Below are positions 6,877-6,885 of a DNA stretch of 6,885 nucleotides, piece by piece (position 1 is the first letter of the stretch; every line of letters begins with the position of its first letter). The stretch lies in NCBI GenBank assembly GCA_021199975.1, contig JAJQHF010000037.1, forward strand, positions 229-7,113. Direction: 5' to 3'. The notes beneath the pieces are model-generated. The model worked only from the letters and a program-made list of their open reading frames with translations. It had not been told where the DNA came from and did no database searches. Made by a program: the position numbers and the translations under genes. This DNA is from Candidatus Gastranaerophilales bacterium (GTDB lineage Bacteria > Cyanobacteriota > Vampirovibrionia > Gastranaerophilales > Gastranaerophilaceae).

Positions 6877-6885
6877 GGTATATAT

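Noticed and set aside
6743..6885. NrdR box pair upstream of nrdD
   Set aside because: I looked for the ACAC...GTGT-type 16-base boxes in tandem and found no good match. The TGTRA/TYACA dyad has the opposite half-site orientation.

Overview
This 6.9 kb window is AT-rich bacterial DNA and almost wholly coding. It holds two operons pointing at each other. The genes for an oxygen-sensitive glycyl-radical ribonucleotide reductase and its radical-SAM activase indicate a bacterium that lives, at least part of the time, without oxygen. The low G+C content and strong Shine-Dalgarno site would suit an uncultured gut-type anaerobe, for example a Firmicute or a non-photosynthetic cyanobacterial relative (Gastranaerophilales). 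That lineage guess comes from general look only and has low certainty. I see no mobile element, CRISPR array, tRNA or rRNA.

Left half, + strand (1-3929): the 3' end of a sigma-70-family sigma factor (cut by the window edge) is followed after 9 bases by a very large protein of about 1150 residues. That protein has three N-terminal zinc ribbons, a long acidic disordered linker, a STAND/AAA_16-type ATPase, a winged-helix-like segment and a long TPR-like helical array. The tight spacing implies co-transcription. The likely theme is signal-dependent transcription control, with the ATPase as a sensor or scaffold and the sigma factor as a possible output. The functional link is inferred and I do not recognise a named system. 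This is the least explained part of the window.

Right half, - strand (3930-6742): nrdD (anaerobic ribonucleoside-triphosphate reductase, class III) overlaps nrdG (its radical-SAM activating enzyme) by 13 bases. NrdG uses a [4Fe-4S] cluster and S-adenosylmethionine to place a radical on a C-terminal glycine of NrdD, and NrdD then reduces ribonucleotides to deoxyribonucleotides for DNA synthesis. Upstream of nrdD, the 143-base leader and promoter region (6743-6885) holds a good sigma-70-type promoter (TTTACA, 17 bases, TATTAT), an imperfect dyad over its -35 box, a TTCG-loop stem at the predicted 5' end of the mRNA, and a strong ribosome binding site.

The two operons meet with no spacer: the last base of the + strand stop codon (3929) is next to the last base of the - strand stop codon (3930). 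No convincing terminator lies at the junction. A striking 14-bp inverted repeat lies inside the nrdG coding sequence (4452-4497).
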